DNA of 27,811 nt from Pseudomonadota bacterium (GTDB lineage: Bacteria; Pseudomonadota; Gammaproteobacteria; Burkholderiales; Gallionellaceae). The translations under genes were made by a program, and so were the position numbers. Shown piece after piece: positions 17,179 through 25,201 of this stretch (position 1 is the first letter of the stretch; each line of letters begins with the position of its first letter). The notes below the pieces were generated by a model, which ran no database searches, was not told the DNA's origin, and saw nothing but the letters and a program-made list of their open reading frames with translations. Where the stretch lies: contig JAJXTL010000023.1 of assembly GCA_021783855.1 (NCBI GenBank), positions 1 to 27,811 on the forward strand, given 5' to 3'.

Positions 17179-18627
17179 ATGCTGCGTAGAACCAAAATAG
17201 TTGCAACGCTGGGGCCTGCCTCCAGCGATCAAAAAGTCCTGGAGCAAATGATACGCGCCGGGGTCGATCTGGTGCGCATGAACTTTTCGCACGGATCGGC
17301 AGAAGATCATATGAAGCGCGCCGAAGTCGTGCGCGCGGCGGCAAAGGCTGTCGGACGCAACGTAGGTATTTTGGCCGATCTGCAAGGGCCGAAGATCCGC
17401 GTGGGCAAATTTGAAAATGGGAAAATAGTGCTGAACAAGGGCGATACCTTTGTTCTTGATGCGGCGCTGGAGTGTCTGGGTAATCAGCAGTGCGTAGGTC
17501 TGGATTACAAGGAACTTCCCAATGACGTCAGCACGGGTTCTGTCTTGCTGCTTAACGATGGCATGCTGGAATTCGATGTGTTGTCGGTTGAAGGCTCCAA
17601 AGTCATTTGCAAGGTGGTTCGCGGGGGTGTGCTGTCCAACAACAAGGGCATCAATCGCAAGGGCGGCGGCTTGACGGCCCCTGCACTGACCGAAAAAGAC
17701 ATGGAAGACATCAAGACGGCCGCGCTGATCAAGGCTGACTATCTGGCGATTTCATTTCCACGCAGCGGCGACGACATGCGTTATGCGCGCAAGCTGATGC
17801 ATGAAGCGGGCGGACAGAGTCTGCTGATGGCCAAGATCGAGCGTGCCGAGGCCATTCCGGCACTGGCCGATATCATCGAGGCGTCTGATGCCATCATGGT
17901 GGCGCGAGGCGATTTGAGCGTTGAAGTCGGCGACGCCGCCGTACCCGGGCTGCAAAAGCGCATGATCAAGATGGCGCGCGCCAAGAATCGTCTGGTGATC
18001 ACGGCCACGCAGATGATGGAGTCGATGATCAACAATCCGATCCCGACTCGCGCGGAAGTATCGGACGTGGCCAATGCGGTACTGGATGGCACGGATGCGG
18101 TGATGCTGTCTGCGGAAACCGCGGTGGGCGAATATCCGGTGGAAACCATAGATGCGATGGTGCGCATCTGTCTGAATGCGGAACACCAGCCGGAAGATCA
18201 TGATATTGACCGTCGCGGGATGTCGCAGAAATTCACCCGCATCGATCAATCCATCGCGATGTCTGCGCTGTTTGCCGCTTCACACTTCAATGTGAAGGCG
18301 ATCGTGGCACTGACGCAATCGGGTTCTACGGCATTGTGGATGTCGCGTGTCAATGCAGGCGTGCCTATTTTCGCCATGACGCCGGTTGAGCAAACTTTGA
18401 CCAAGGTAACTTTGTTCAGCGGCGTACATCCGGTTTTTTTCCCGAGCAGGAATGTGCAGCAGCCTGCTCAGGAATTGATAGACGCAGAACAGAAGCTGGT
18501 TGAGCTGGGCTATGTGAAGGAAGGCGATCTGGTGGTGGTTACCGTAGGCGAAGCCGTAGGAAAATCGGGACATACCAACACCATGAAGATAGTCAGAATA
18601 GGCGATCACCATAAAAACAGTCTTTGA
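17179..18627 (+). CDS. pyk: Pyruvate kinase
   Basis: Makes pyruvate and ATP from phosphoenolpyruvate. The protein begins MLRRTKIVATLGPASS and carries ILADLQGPKIRVG. The catalytic Lys219 and metal ligand Glu221 are in AKIERAEA, followed by ARGDLSVEVG, TATQMMESM and SAETAVGEYPVE. The C-terminal allosteric domain is present; total length 482 is normal. It starts 15 bases after pgk. Inclusion of this essentially irreversible glycolytic step next to Calvin-cycle genes is a recurrent betaproteobacterial arrangement. It would direct fixed triose toward pyruvate. Confidence 0.97.
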   Translation: MLRRTKIVATLGPASSDQKVLEQMIRAGVDLVRMNFSHGSAEDHMKRAEVVRAAAKAVGRNVGILADLQGPKIRVGKFENGKIVLNKGDTFVLDAALECLGNQQCVGLDYKELPNDVSTGSVLLLNDGMLEFDVLSVEGSKVICKVVRGGVLSNNKGINRKGGGLTAPALTEKDMEDIKTAALIKADYLAISFPRSGDDMRYARKLMHEAGGQSLLMAKIERAEAIPALADIIEASDAIMVARGDLSVEVGDAAVPGLQKRMIKMARAKNRLVITATQMMESMINNPIPTRAEVSDVANAVLDGTDAVMLSAETAVGEYPVETIDAMVRICLNAEHQPEDHDIDRRGMSQKFTRIDQSIAMSALFAASHFNVKAIVALTQSGSTALWMSRVNAGVPIFAMTPVEQTLTKVTLFSGVHPVFFPSRNVQQPAQELIDAEQKLVELGYVKEGDLVVVTVGEAVGKSGHTNTMKIVRIGDHHKNSL

Positions 18628-18639
18628 GACATACCTTTT

Positions 18640-18661
18640 TGCCTTGTCTGATGGCAAGGCA
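18640..18661 (+). other. Hairpin in the pyk-fba spacer
   Basis: TGCCTTG (18640-18646) and CAAGGCA (18655-18661) form a perfect 7-bp stem with an 8-base loop in the 75-base spacer. The T run lies before the stem, not after it, so it does not look like a forward terminator. It may be an RNA-processing or stability element. AGGAG precedes the fba ATG by 7 bases. Confidence 0.4.
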
Positions 18662-18702
18662 GTACAAATATTCAATTAAATCTAACACATCAGGAGAAAA
18701 AA

Positions 18703-19767
18703 ATGGCTTTAGTATCTTTGCGTCAACTTCTCGATCACGCAGCTGAAAACGGCTACGGATTGCCCGCCTTCAACGTCAACAACCTGGAACAGGTCAAGGC
18801 GATCATGGAAGCAGCCGACGAAACCAACAGTCCGGTGATCATGCAAGGTTCAGCCGGTGCGCGTAAATACGCAGGCGAGCCTTTCCTGCGTCATCTCATC
18901 GAAGCCGCTGTTGAAATGTATCCGCATATTCCGGTTGTGATGCATCAGGATCACGGCGCATCGGAAGCGGTCTGCATCAACGCGATCCGTTCCGGTTTTT
19001 CCAGCGTGATGATGGATGGTTCACTGCTGGCGGATGCCAAGACCCCTTCTTCATTCGAGTACAACGTCAATATTTCACGCCGCGTGGTTGAAATGTCGCA
19101 TGCAGTCGGCGTATCCGTAGAGGGTGAGCTGGGCTGTCTGGGTTCACTGGAAACCGGTCATGGCGAAAAAGAAGATGGTCACGGCGCCGAAGGTGTATTG
19201 AGCCACGATCAGCTGCTGACCGATCCTGAAGAAGCTGCCGAGTTTGTGCGTCAGACCGGCGTGGATGCGCTGGCGATTGCCATCGGCACCTCACACGGCG
19301 CTTACAAGTTCACCAAGCCGCCCACAGGCGACACGCTCGCGATCAGCCGCATCAAGGAAATCCACGCGCGTATTCCCAATACTCATCTGGTGATGCACGG
19401 TTCATCGAGCGTGCCTCAGGAATGGCTGGAGATCATCAATCAGTTCGGCGGTGCGATGCCGCAAACTTACGGTGTGCCGGTTGCTGAAATCGTCGAAGGC
19501 ATCAAGCACGGTGTACGCAAGGTGAACATCGACACTGACCTGCGCATGGCTTCCACCGGCGCGACCCGTCGCTATCTGGCGCAAAACCCGAAGGATTTCG
19601 ATCCGCGCAAGTTCATGGCAGAAACCACCAAGGCGATGAAGGCCATCTGCAAGGCCAGATATGAAGCATTCGGCAGCGCAGGTCAGGCCGGAAAAATCAA
19701 GCCTATCTCGCTGGATGCCATGGCAGCACGTTATGCCAAGGGTGAGCTGAACGCCATCATCAAGTAA
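18703..19767 (+). CDS. fba: Class II fructose-bisphosphate aldolase, Calvin-cycle subtype
   Basis: Joins triose phosphates to fructose-1,6-bisphosphate and, in autotrophs, can also form sedoheptulose-1,7-bisphosphate. This is a zinc-dependent class II enzyme: the zinc-binding HQDHG is in [13 protein letters not shown], the acidic VEGELGCLG follows, and the phosphate-binding segments GTSHGAYKF and [10 protein letters not shown] come later. The N-terminus [27 protein letters not shown] and the length (354) match the longer subtype found in Calvin operons. It ends the tkt-gap-pgk-pyk-fba run and is followed by a strong hairpin, marking the probable operon end. Confidence 0.97.
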   Translation: MALVSLRQLLDHAAENGYGLPAFNVNNLEQVKAIMEAADETNSPVIMQGSAGARKYAGEPFLRHLIEAAVEMYPHIPVVMHQDHGASEAVCINAIRSGFSSVMMDGSLLADAKTPSSFEYNVNISRRVVEMSHAVGVSVEGELGCLGSLETGHGEKEDGHGAEGVLSHDQLLTDPEEAAEFVRQTGVDALAIAIGTSHGAYKFTKPPTGDTLAISRIKEIHARIPNTHLVMHGSSSVPQEWLEIINQFGGAMPQTYGVPVAEIVEGIKHGVRKVNIDTDLRMASTGATRRYLAQNPKDFDPRKFMAETTKAMKAICKARYEAFGSAGQAGKIKPISLDAMAARYAKGELNAIIK

Positions 19768-19814
19768 TCGAGTCCGCGACCTCGGGTTTTGGTCGATGGC
19801 ATGAAGTACTGATC

Positions 19815-19841
19815 ATTACGGGAGCATATTGCTCCCGTAAT
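19815..19841. terminator. Perfect 12-bp hairpin after fba
   Basis: ATTACGGGAGCA and TGCTCCCGTAAT pair exactly around a 3-base loop, 47 bases after the fba stop. It sits between convergent fba and pap. The stem is GC-rich at its centre, but only a short A/T stretch flanks it, so termination may be partial or depend on other factors. The rest of this 174-base spacer shows nothing else but the pap-end hairpin. Confidence 0.6.
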
Positions 19842-19921
19842 TACTGGAAGCGGCTGTTCTGGCTTTTCCAGTCTGCTTATATTCTGATAGCATTTGCGCT
19901 GGCATCGAATAGACCTTCGGC

Positions 19922-19951
19922 AAAACCGGTGTCTGATCCGGCTACGGTTTT
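19922..19951 (-). terminator. Hairpin overlapping the pap stop codon
   Basis: AAAACCG at 19922-19928 and CGGTTTT at 19945-19951 pair, with an inner partial CCGG/CCGG pairing. Read on the minus strand, the stem starts in the last codons of pap and ends with TTTT, as in a compact intrinsic terminator. Confidence 0.4.
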
Positions 19952-21444
19952 CTGTTTTCGATATTTTTCATCGCGGCTTCTGTACTCTGGCACAGCGTTT
20001 TTAGCACCTTGATGCGTGCGAAGTACTTGTCATTGGCTTCTATCAGGGTCCAGGGTGCGATCTCGGTGCTGGTTCTGTCCACCATGTCGCATACGGCCTG
20101 TTCATACGCATCCCATTTTTCGCGATTGCGCCAGTCTTCCGGCGTTAGCTTGAAGTGCTTGAAGGCAATCGCTTCGCGTTCCTTGAACCTTTTGAGTTGT
20201 TCATCTTTGCTGATGGAAAGCCAGAATTTGACCACCACGATATTGTGACGCACCATTTGTGCTTCAAAATCATTAAGTTCGCCGTAGGCGCGCATCCAGT
20301 CGGCTTCCGAGCAGAATTTCTCGACTCGTTCTACCAGCACACGACCGTACCAGGAACGGTCAAAAATCGTCAAGCGACCGCGCCGCGGAATGTGACGCCA
20401 AAATCGCCACAGATAGGGCTGCGCACGTTCTTCTTCGGTAGGTGCTGCAATCGGGATTACGTTGTAGTAGCGCGCATCCAGCGCACCGGTGATGCGGCGG
20501 ATGGCGCCACCCTTGCCGGCAGCGTCATTGCCTTCAAACATGGCGATCACGGTGATGTTTTTGAATTTGGCGCTGCGTGTCAGCAGCGCAAGTTTACCCT
20601 GATATTTTTCCAGTTCCTCCTGATAATTCTTTTTGTCGATCTTCTGACTGAGATCCAGCGTCTTCAGGATATCGAGGTTGTCTATCGACGGCAGTGGCGG
20701 GGGGGCGGAAATTTCTGTTAATTCCTTATCGGCCTCATCCAGCCGTTTCCGGATGGCAGCGAGTATGATTTTACCCACGGTCAAACTGCGATAGTTTGAA
20801 TCAAAACCTTCGACAATGGTCCAGGGTGCCTCCGCAATGCTGGTGTGACGAATCACGCTTTCACCGACCAGACGAAACTTGTCATACAGCTTGTAATGTT
20901 CCCAGTCGCGTTCGGTGACGCGCCAGCGGGTTTTCGGGTCCGCTTCGAGAAGTTTTAGGCGTTTTTTCTGCTTGTCACGGGACAAATGCATCCAGAACTT
21001 GAGGATCAGCGCGCCCTCATCGGCCAGCATGGTTTCCAGACGTTTTGCGCGTTCCAGACTCTGGTCGAGATCGGCAGTCTTGCTGTGGCCTTGCACCAGA
21101 TTGATGATGGGCCGGGTGTACCAGGAACCCAGGAAGATGCCGGTACGCCCTTTCGGCGGTAGTTCGCGCCAGAATCGCCACATCATCGGCCGGTCCAGTT
21201 CTTCATCCGATGGATCACCCATGCCGTGCGTTTGCAAATAACGCGGATCCATCCATTCGTTGAGCAGGTTGACCGTTTCGCCCCGTCCCGCCCCGTCTAC
21301 TCCGCCAACCAGAATGATGACCGGGAATTTAGCCAGTTTAAACATCTCTATCTGGGCTTCCAGCAAGGCCGCACGCAACGCCGGCAATTCCTTGTCGTAG
21401 GTCTTTCTGTCTAACTTGTGACCGAGTTCGGCAGACTCAAACAT
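19942..21444 (-). CDS. pap: Polyphosphate:AMP phosphotransferase (two-domain PPK2, class II)
   Basis: Phosphorylates AMP to ADP using polyphosphate as donor. The 500 residues form two tandem PPK2 domains. The C-terminal domain has an intact Walker A (EGNDAAGKGGAIRR, Lys311), FDRSWYGRV at 361-369 and the lid-like ISKDEQLKRF. In the N-terminal domain the equivalent P-loop reads GGVDGAGRGET, with Arg54 in place of Lys, and the Walker B region reads FLGSWYTRPI. This asymmetry is normal for the family, where the C-terminal half is catalytic. It starts 15 bases after sixA and is probably co-transcribed with it. With ppk1 nearby, the locus can both make and spend polyphosphate. Confidence 0.94.
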   Translation of the reverse strand: MFESAELGHKLDRKTYDKELPALRAALLEAQIEMFKLAKFPVIILVGGVDGAGRGETVNLLNEWMDPRYLQTHGMGDPSDEELDRPMMWRFWRELPPKGRTGIFLGSWYTRPIINLVQGHSKTADLDQSLERAKRLETMLADEGALILKFWMHLSRDKQKKRLKLLEADPKTRWRVTERDWEHYKLYDKFRLVGESVIRHTSIAEAPWTIVEGFDSNYRSLTVGKIILAAIRKRLDEADKELTEISAPPPLPSIDNLDILKTLDLSQKIDKKNYQEELEKYQGKLALLTRSAKFKNITVIAMFEGNDAAGKGGAIRRITGALDARYYNVIPIAAPTEEERAQPYLWRFWRHIPRRGRLTIFDRSWYGRVLVERVEKFCSEADWMRAYGELNDFEAQMVRHNIVVVKFWLSISKDEQLKRFKEREAIAFKHFKLTPEDWRNREKWDAYEQAVCDMVDRTSTEIAPWTLIEANDKYFARIKVLKTLCQSTEAAMKNIENRKP

Positions 21445-21459
21445 GGCATCCTCCGGTGT

Positions 21460-21906
21460 TTACATAAATTCCGGCGTGATCACCAGGCGCAGGGTGATTT
21501 CCAAGGAGCTTTCGCGATAATTAAGCCACCATAGTCCGCCTTTCTTGATGCGTAAAGAGGAAGATTCGCAACCCAGCAATTGTGCTGCAACGGCTCCGAG
21601 AGTGGGCTGGTGTCCGACCACCAGCACGGCATCCCCCACTGTTGGCCAGCGTACTGCCTGTAATACGGCATGTGCGGACGCGCCCGGGACAATGGCAGGC
21701 ACTGTTGTGAAGTGAGTGGTAAACGCTGCGGCAGTTTGCTGGGTGCGCACGGCCGGGCTTACCAGTATTCGTGCATGCTCGGGTAAATGCCGGCGCAGGA
21801 ATGCGGCTGTTTTTTCGGCCTGCTTGTGACCCTTATCGGTTAATTCGCGTGACAGGTCAGCCAGCCCGTCTTCCGCTTCCGCATGGCGCCACAAAATTAA
21901 ATCCAT
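21460..21906 (-). CDS. sixA: SixA-type phosphohistidine phosphatase
   Basis: A 148-residue histidine phosphatase of the SixA branch. The catalytic RHA motif is in LILWRHAEAEDG, a second motif in LVSPAVRTQQTA, and the second catalytic His in VVGHQPTLG. SixA enzymes remove phosphate from histidine phosphotransfer proteins; in Escherichia coli the target is the nitrogen-related PTS. A role in trimming other phospho-histidine or phosphate substrates cannot be excluded. It lies directly upstream of pap and divergent from the ribbon-helix-helix gene, sharing a 102-base regulatory region. ACGGAG precedes the ATG at a good spacing. Recurrent pairing of sixA with polyphosphate genes is known; the functional link is inferred. 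Confidence 0.88.
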   Translation of the reverse strand: MDLILWRHAEAEDGLADLSRELTDKGHKQAEKTAAFLRRHLPEHARILVSPAVRTQQTAAAFTTHFTTVPAIVPGASAHAVLQAVRWPTVGDAVLVVGHQPTLGAVAAQLLGCESSSLRIKKGGLWWLNYRESSLEITLRLVITPEFM

Positions 21907-21953
21907 AATAATCTCCGTATATGATATGTCTTCGATTTATTTGAAAAAAGGTT

Positions 21954-21983
21954 TATACTGTGTATACGGTATATACTATATAC
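21954..21983. promoter_or_regulatory. TATAC repeat array, probable operator between sixA and the RHH gene
   Basis: Four TATAC pentamers begin at 21954, 21963, 21972 and 21979. The last two form a perfect 15-bp dyad (GTATATA-C-TATATAC, 21969-21983). A possible promoter for the downstream gene, TTGAAA at 21941 with TATACG at 21963 (16-base spacing), overlaps the array. Ribbon-helix-helix proteins often bind such short repeats to repress themselves, and the gene 25 bases downstream encodes one. Confidence 0.55.
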
Positions 21984-22008
21984 CCGATCTTAATTCAAGG
22001 AGAATGAT

Positions 22009-22515
22009 ATGAAAGCCAAAAAACCCGAGCAAATTGCAGGTGATGTTGTTAAGCCGGCAACTGCCCCAAAACCACTTGGCAAATCGACCACTGCTGCCAA
22101 ACCGGCAGGAAAATCTGCGCCCGCAGTTAAACCGACGGGCAAATCAGCTGCAGGCACAGTCAAGCCTTCCCCAGCGGCTGCAGCCGCGCCGGTCGTAAAG
22201 AAAGCAAAGGCTGTGCCTGTTGAAGCGGTTAAACAATCAGCTGAAGCGGCAAAAGCGGCAAAGGCAGAAAAAGAACTCAAGGCTGTCAAAAAACCAAAAC
22301 TGAAAGTAGTGCGTGACAGCTTTACCATGCCGCACAGCGAATATGTGAAAATCGCCGAAATCAAGGAATTGTGCCTCAAGGCGGGTGTGCAAGTAAAGAA
22401 AAGCGAAGTGTTGCGGGCCGGTGTGATTGCATTGTGTGCAATGAACGAGACGCAACTGAAGGGTGCGATGAGCGCGCTGGATAAAATTAAAACCGGTCGC
22501 CCCAACAAACAGTAA
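22009..22515 (+). CDS. Ribbon-helix-helix-like protein with an H1-like Lys/Ala/Pro tail
   Basis: A 168-residue very basic protein in two parts. Residues 1-97 are low-complexity Lys/Ala/Pro. Three imperfect ten-residue repeats (KPLGKSTTAA, KPAGKSAPAV, KPTGKSAAGT) are followed by an Ala/Lys-rich helical stretch. Residues 100-145 look like a ribbon-helix-helix DNA-binding fold: a strand (RDSFTMPHSEY), a helix (VKIAEIKELCLKAG), a turn, and a second helix (KKSEVLRAGVIALCAM). I do not recognise a named family. AGGAG precedes the ATG, so it is well translated. It lies between sixA-pap and ppk1. Tails of this type occur in nucleoid and granule proteins such as AlgP and PhaM. A DNA- or polyphosphate-binding role is inference. 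Confidence 0.8.
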   Translation: MKAKKPEQIAGDVVKPATAPKPLGKSTTAAKPAGKSAPAVKPTGKSAAGTVKPSPAAAAAPVVKKAKAVPVEAVKQSAEAAKAAKAEKELKAVKKPKLKVVRDSFTMPHSEYVKIAEIKELCLKAGVQVKKSEVLRAGVIALCAMNETQLKGAMSALDKIKTGRPNKQ

Positions 22516-22520
22516 AAACC

Positions 22521-22642
22521 AGGATGCAGGAATCGGGATGCAGGTAACCAGTGGATATGTCACGCTGACTTTATCTACACTACCCGCTGAATCCTGAATC
22601 CTGAATCCTGAATCCTGAATCCTGAATCCTGAATCCTGAATC
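22521..22642. repeat. Inverted heptamer array with eight perfect CTGAATC copies
   Basis: Eight exact tandem copies of CTGAATC occupy 22587-22642, the last two bases falling in the ppk1 stop codon. On the other side, three related units of opposite orientation (AGGATGC, AGGAATC, GGGATGC) lie at 22521-22541. CAGGATGCAGG at 22520-22530 can pair with CCTGAATCCTG in the array with one mismatch. The 125-base spacer between the convergent RHH gene and ppk1 is mostly this repeat. Confidence 0.9.
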
Positions 22643-24728
22643 AGGTTGTTGTTTTTGCCTGTGTGCCGGCAAGTTGCCCGAGCAACTCGTTTTGCGCACA
22701 CTTGTTTGCTGCAAGGCGTGCCTGCCTGTGGCGATATTGTCCTTCGCCATTCATCTCCCACGCCTGGCAGTTGTCCTGCAGATAAACTTTCAGGCCTTCG
22801 TCGATTACACGTTTTTTGAGCTTCTTGTCGAGAATGGGGAAGCAGACTTCGATACGTCTGAAAAAATTACGGTCCATCCAGTCCGCGCTGGAAAGATACA
22901 CATCGTGTTTCAAATCATTGCGGAAATAGAATATGCGGGTGTGCTCCAGAAAACGCCCGATGATGGAACGTACCTTAATGTTTTCGGATAATCCGGGAAC
23001 GCCGGGGCGCAGCGCACACACACCGCGCACAATTAAATCCACCTTTACCCCGGCTTGCGAGGCTTCATACAGTGCGGCGATGGTGACGGGTTCAAGTAAC
23101 GCGTTCATCTTGGCGATGATGTGGGCGCGGCGACCCTCCTTGGCGAGCCGCGTTTCGTTCTGTATGGAACGCAATACTTCCGTGTGCAGGGTAAACGGCG
23201 ATTGCCACAGGTGGTTGAGTGTGCGAACGCGCCCCAGACTGGTGAGCTGACTGAACACTTCATTGGCATCGGCGCAGACTTCCTCGTTGCTGGTAAACAG
23301 GCCGAAATCGGTATAAAGACGAGCGGTACGCGGGTGATAGTTACCGGTGCCCAGATGGACATACCTTTTCAATTTGCCATCTTCGCGGCGTACCACCATC
23401 AGCATCTTGGCGTGTGTCTTGTGCCCGACCACGCCGTATACCACGTGCGCGCCCACTTCTTCGAGGCGGTTCGCCCAGTTGATATTGGCTTCTTCGTCGA
23501 ATCGGGCCAGCAGCTCCACCACCACGGTGACTTCCTTGCCGCGCTTGGCAGCCGCGATCAATGCTTCCATCAATGCGGAATCGGCTCCCGTGCGATACAC
23601 GGTCTGCTTGATCGCAACCACATCCGGATCGCTGGCAGCCTGCTGGATGAAATTGATGACCGGTTTGAAAGACTGGTAAGGGTGATGCAGCAGAATATCG
23701 CTTTTGCGGATCACTTTGAACATGTCCGCGCCCTTTTTCTGCAATACGCCGGGCACGCCGGGAGCAAAAGCCGGAAACTTGAGATCGTCGCGCGCCACCA
23801 GACAGGGTATTTCCATCAGTCTCACCAGATTGACCGGCCCATGCACGCGGTACAGATCGTCTTCGGTCAGCTTGAATTCCTTGAGCAGCAAGGCTTCAAT
23901 CTGCGGGGAGCAGTTGTCGGCGATTTCCAGGCGAACTGCATCACCAAAATGGCGTTGTGGCAATTCACCCTGCAAGCTCAGACGTAAATTTTTGACTTCC
24001 TCTTCGTCCACGAACAGATTGCTGTTTCGCGTCACACGGAACTGGAAACATCCCAGCACTTCCATGCCGCTGAACAGTTCACCGACGTGCGCGTGCAGAA
24101 TCGAGGACAGGAAAACGAAACCATATTCGCAGCCGCTCACTTCCGGTGGAAGCAGGATGGTGCGCGGCAACACGCGGGGAGCCTGCACGATGGCGCGGGT
24201 AGAGTTGCGCCCGAATGCGTCTTTGCCCACCAGTTCCACGGCAAAATTCAGGCTCTTGTTGAGTACGCGCGGGAACGGGTGCGCAGGGTCCAGCCCGATC
24301 GGCGTCAATACCGGCATGACCTCACGAAAGAAGTAATCCTTCATCCATGTTTGCTGAGCTTCGTCCCAGTGGGTGCGGCGCAGGAATTTGATGCCCTGTT
24401 CGGCGAGCGCAGGGGTGATCTCATCGTTGAACAACTGATACTGATGCTCTATCAGTTGGTGCGCCTGTTCGCGAACCAGCTTGAGTGTCTGCTGCGCACT
24501 CATGCCGTCCGCTCCCGTCGAAATTCCACCCAGCTTGATCTGTTCCATCAACCCGGCCACGCGGATCTCGAAAAACTCATCCAGATTGCTGCTGCCGATG
24601 CAGAGATATTTTAAACGCTCAAGCAGCGGTATTCTGACATCTTCAGCCTGTGCGAGCACGCGCCGGTTAAATTCAAGTTGGCCGAGTTCCCGGTTGAGAA
24701 ATTGCTGCGGAGTGAATGTATTCGGCAA
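22641..24728 (-). CDS. ppk1: Polyphosphate kinase 1
   Basis: Reversibly polymerises the terminal phosphate of ATP into polyphosphate. The 695-residue protein begins FLNRELGQLEFNRRVLAQAED, the N-domain signature. It contains both phospholipase-D-like halves. The autophosphorylated His439 lies in THAKMLMV, and a second essential His458 in YVHLGTGNYH; their 19-residue spacing equals that of Escherichia coli His435/His454. The C-terminal half ends with VYLSSADWMDRNFFRRIEV. The only start compatible with the conserved N-terminus is TTG at 24728, because an in-frame stop lies 18 bases upstream and no ATG follows soon. It starts 15 bases after yggX and is likely in its operon. The stop codon overlaps the CTGAATC array. 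Confidence 0.97.
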   Translation of the reverse strand: MPNTFTPQQFLNRELGQLEFNRRVLAQAEDVRIPLLERLKYLCIGSSNLDEFFEIRVAGLMEQIKLGGISTGADGMSAQQTLKLVREQAHQLIEHQYQLFNDEITPALAEQGIKFLRRTHWDEAQQTWMKDYFFREVMPVLTPIGLDPAHPFPRVLNKSLNFAVELVGKDAFGRNSTRAIVQAPRVLPRTILLPPEVSGCEYGFVFLSSILHAHVGELFSGMEVLGCFQFRVTRNSNLFVDEEEVKNLRLSLQGELPQRHFGDAVRLEIADNCSPQIEALLLKEFKLTEDDLYRVHGPVNLVRLMEIPCLVARDDLKFPAFAPGVPGVLQKKGADMFKVIRKSDILLHHPYQSFKPVINFIQQAASDPDVVAIKQTVYRTGADSALMEALIAAAKRGKEVTVVVELLARFDEEANINWANRLEEVGAHVVYGVVGHKTHAKMLMVVRREDGKLKRYVHLGTGNYHPRTARLYTDFGLFTSNEEVCADANEVFSQLTSLGRVRTLNHLWQSPFTLHTEVLRSIQNETRLAKEGRRAHIIAKMNALLEPVTIAALYEASQAGVKVDLIVRGVCALRPGVPGLSENIKVRSIIGRFLEHTRIFYFRNDLKHDVYLSSADWMDRNFFRRIEVCFPILDKKLKKRVIDEGLKVYLQDNCQAWEMNGEGQYRHRQARLAANKCAQNELLGQLAGTQAKTTT

Positions 24729-24743
24729 GTTGTCGCACCTTCG

Positions 24744-25013
24744 CTATTTTTGGGGTGTATAACCTTCCGGCATTTGCGTACCCGTTCCGAAGAAATAATT
24801 CTCCATTTGTGTTGCAAGGTATTTACGTGCCGCAAGATCAGCCAGATTGAGACGGTTTTCATTTACCAGCATGGTCTGAAACTTGATCCAACCCTGCCAG
24901 GCTTCCTTGGATACATTTTCAAAGATCCGCTGACCTAGCGGGCCGGGATAGGGCGCGCGATCCATTCCTTCGGCTTCACGGCCCAGTTTTACGCATTGAA
25001 TCATTCTAGTCAT
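24744..25013 (-). CDS. yggX: YggX family Fe(II)-trafficking/oxidative damage protection protein
   Basis: An 89-residue protein with the full YggX pattern: the conserved cysteine near the start ([13 protein letters not shown]), YPGPLGQRI, the helix [23 protein letters not shown] and the terminal EGYTP. The family protects iron-sulfur enzymes and is implicated in handling labile Fe(II). In many gammaproteobacteria it follows mutY; here it leads ppk1 instead. GGAG occurs 9 bases before the ATG. A second ATG three codons in is possible but would drop the family's start. Just upstream is a Pho-box-like array, so phosphate shortage may drive both yggX and ppk1. Confidence 0.95.
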   Translation of the reverse strand: MTRMIQCVKLGREAEGMDRAPYPGPLGQRIFENVSKEAWQGWIKFQTMLVNENRLNLADLAARKYLATQMENYFFGTGTQMPEGYTPQK

Positions 25014-25041
25014 ATTGTATTTCTCCGTTTAAGTAATTATG

Positions 25042-25072
25042 TGACGCAATTATGACATTAACGTGACAATTG
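25042..25072 (-). promoter_or_regulatory. Triple Pho-box-like direct repeat upstream of yggX-ppk1
   Basis: On the minus strand, TGTCA, TGTCA and CGTCA recur at exact 11-bp intervals (plus-strand TGACA at 25064, TGACA at 25053, TGACG at 25042). PhoB boxes are tandem CTGTCAT-type repeats with an 11-bp period, read toward the gene. Here the array ends 28 bases before the yggX ATG, leaving room for a -10 in the AT-rich ATAATTACTTAAA. An 8-bp inverted repeat, ACGCAATT/AATTGCGT (25044-25075), overlaps it. The remaining 25076-25201 stretch shows only a weak CCCTCT/AGAGGG hairpin. Confidence 0.6.
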
Positions 25073-25201
25073 CGTGGCGGTACGTTTGCCTTTCCCTCTG
25101 CGGGGACTGATGAGAGGGGCGCGCAAGTAAGAGTGGCCATCGGGAAAGTCGTCTTTGACATACCGGTTTGCATGGCAACTGTGCGAATTTCAGATCAAGG
25201 C

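Noticed and set aside
22587..22642. Possible CRISPR-like array
   Set aside because: Units are 7 bp and directly adjoining with no spacers, and there are no cas genes; it is a simple tandem repeat.
23121..23987. Plus-strand open frame of 288 codons opposite ppk1
   Set aside because: Fully antisense to conserved ppk1 sequence, with no ribosome-binding site or family resemblance.
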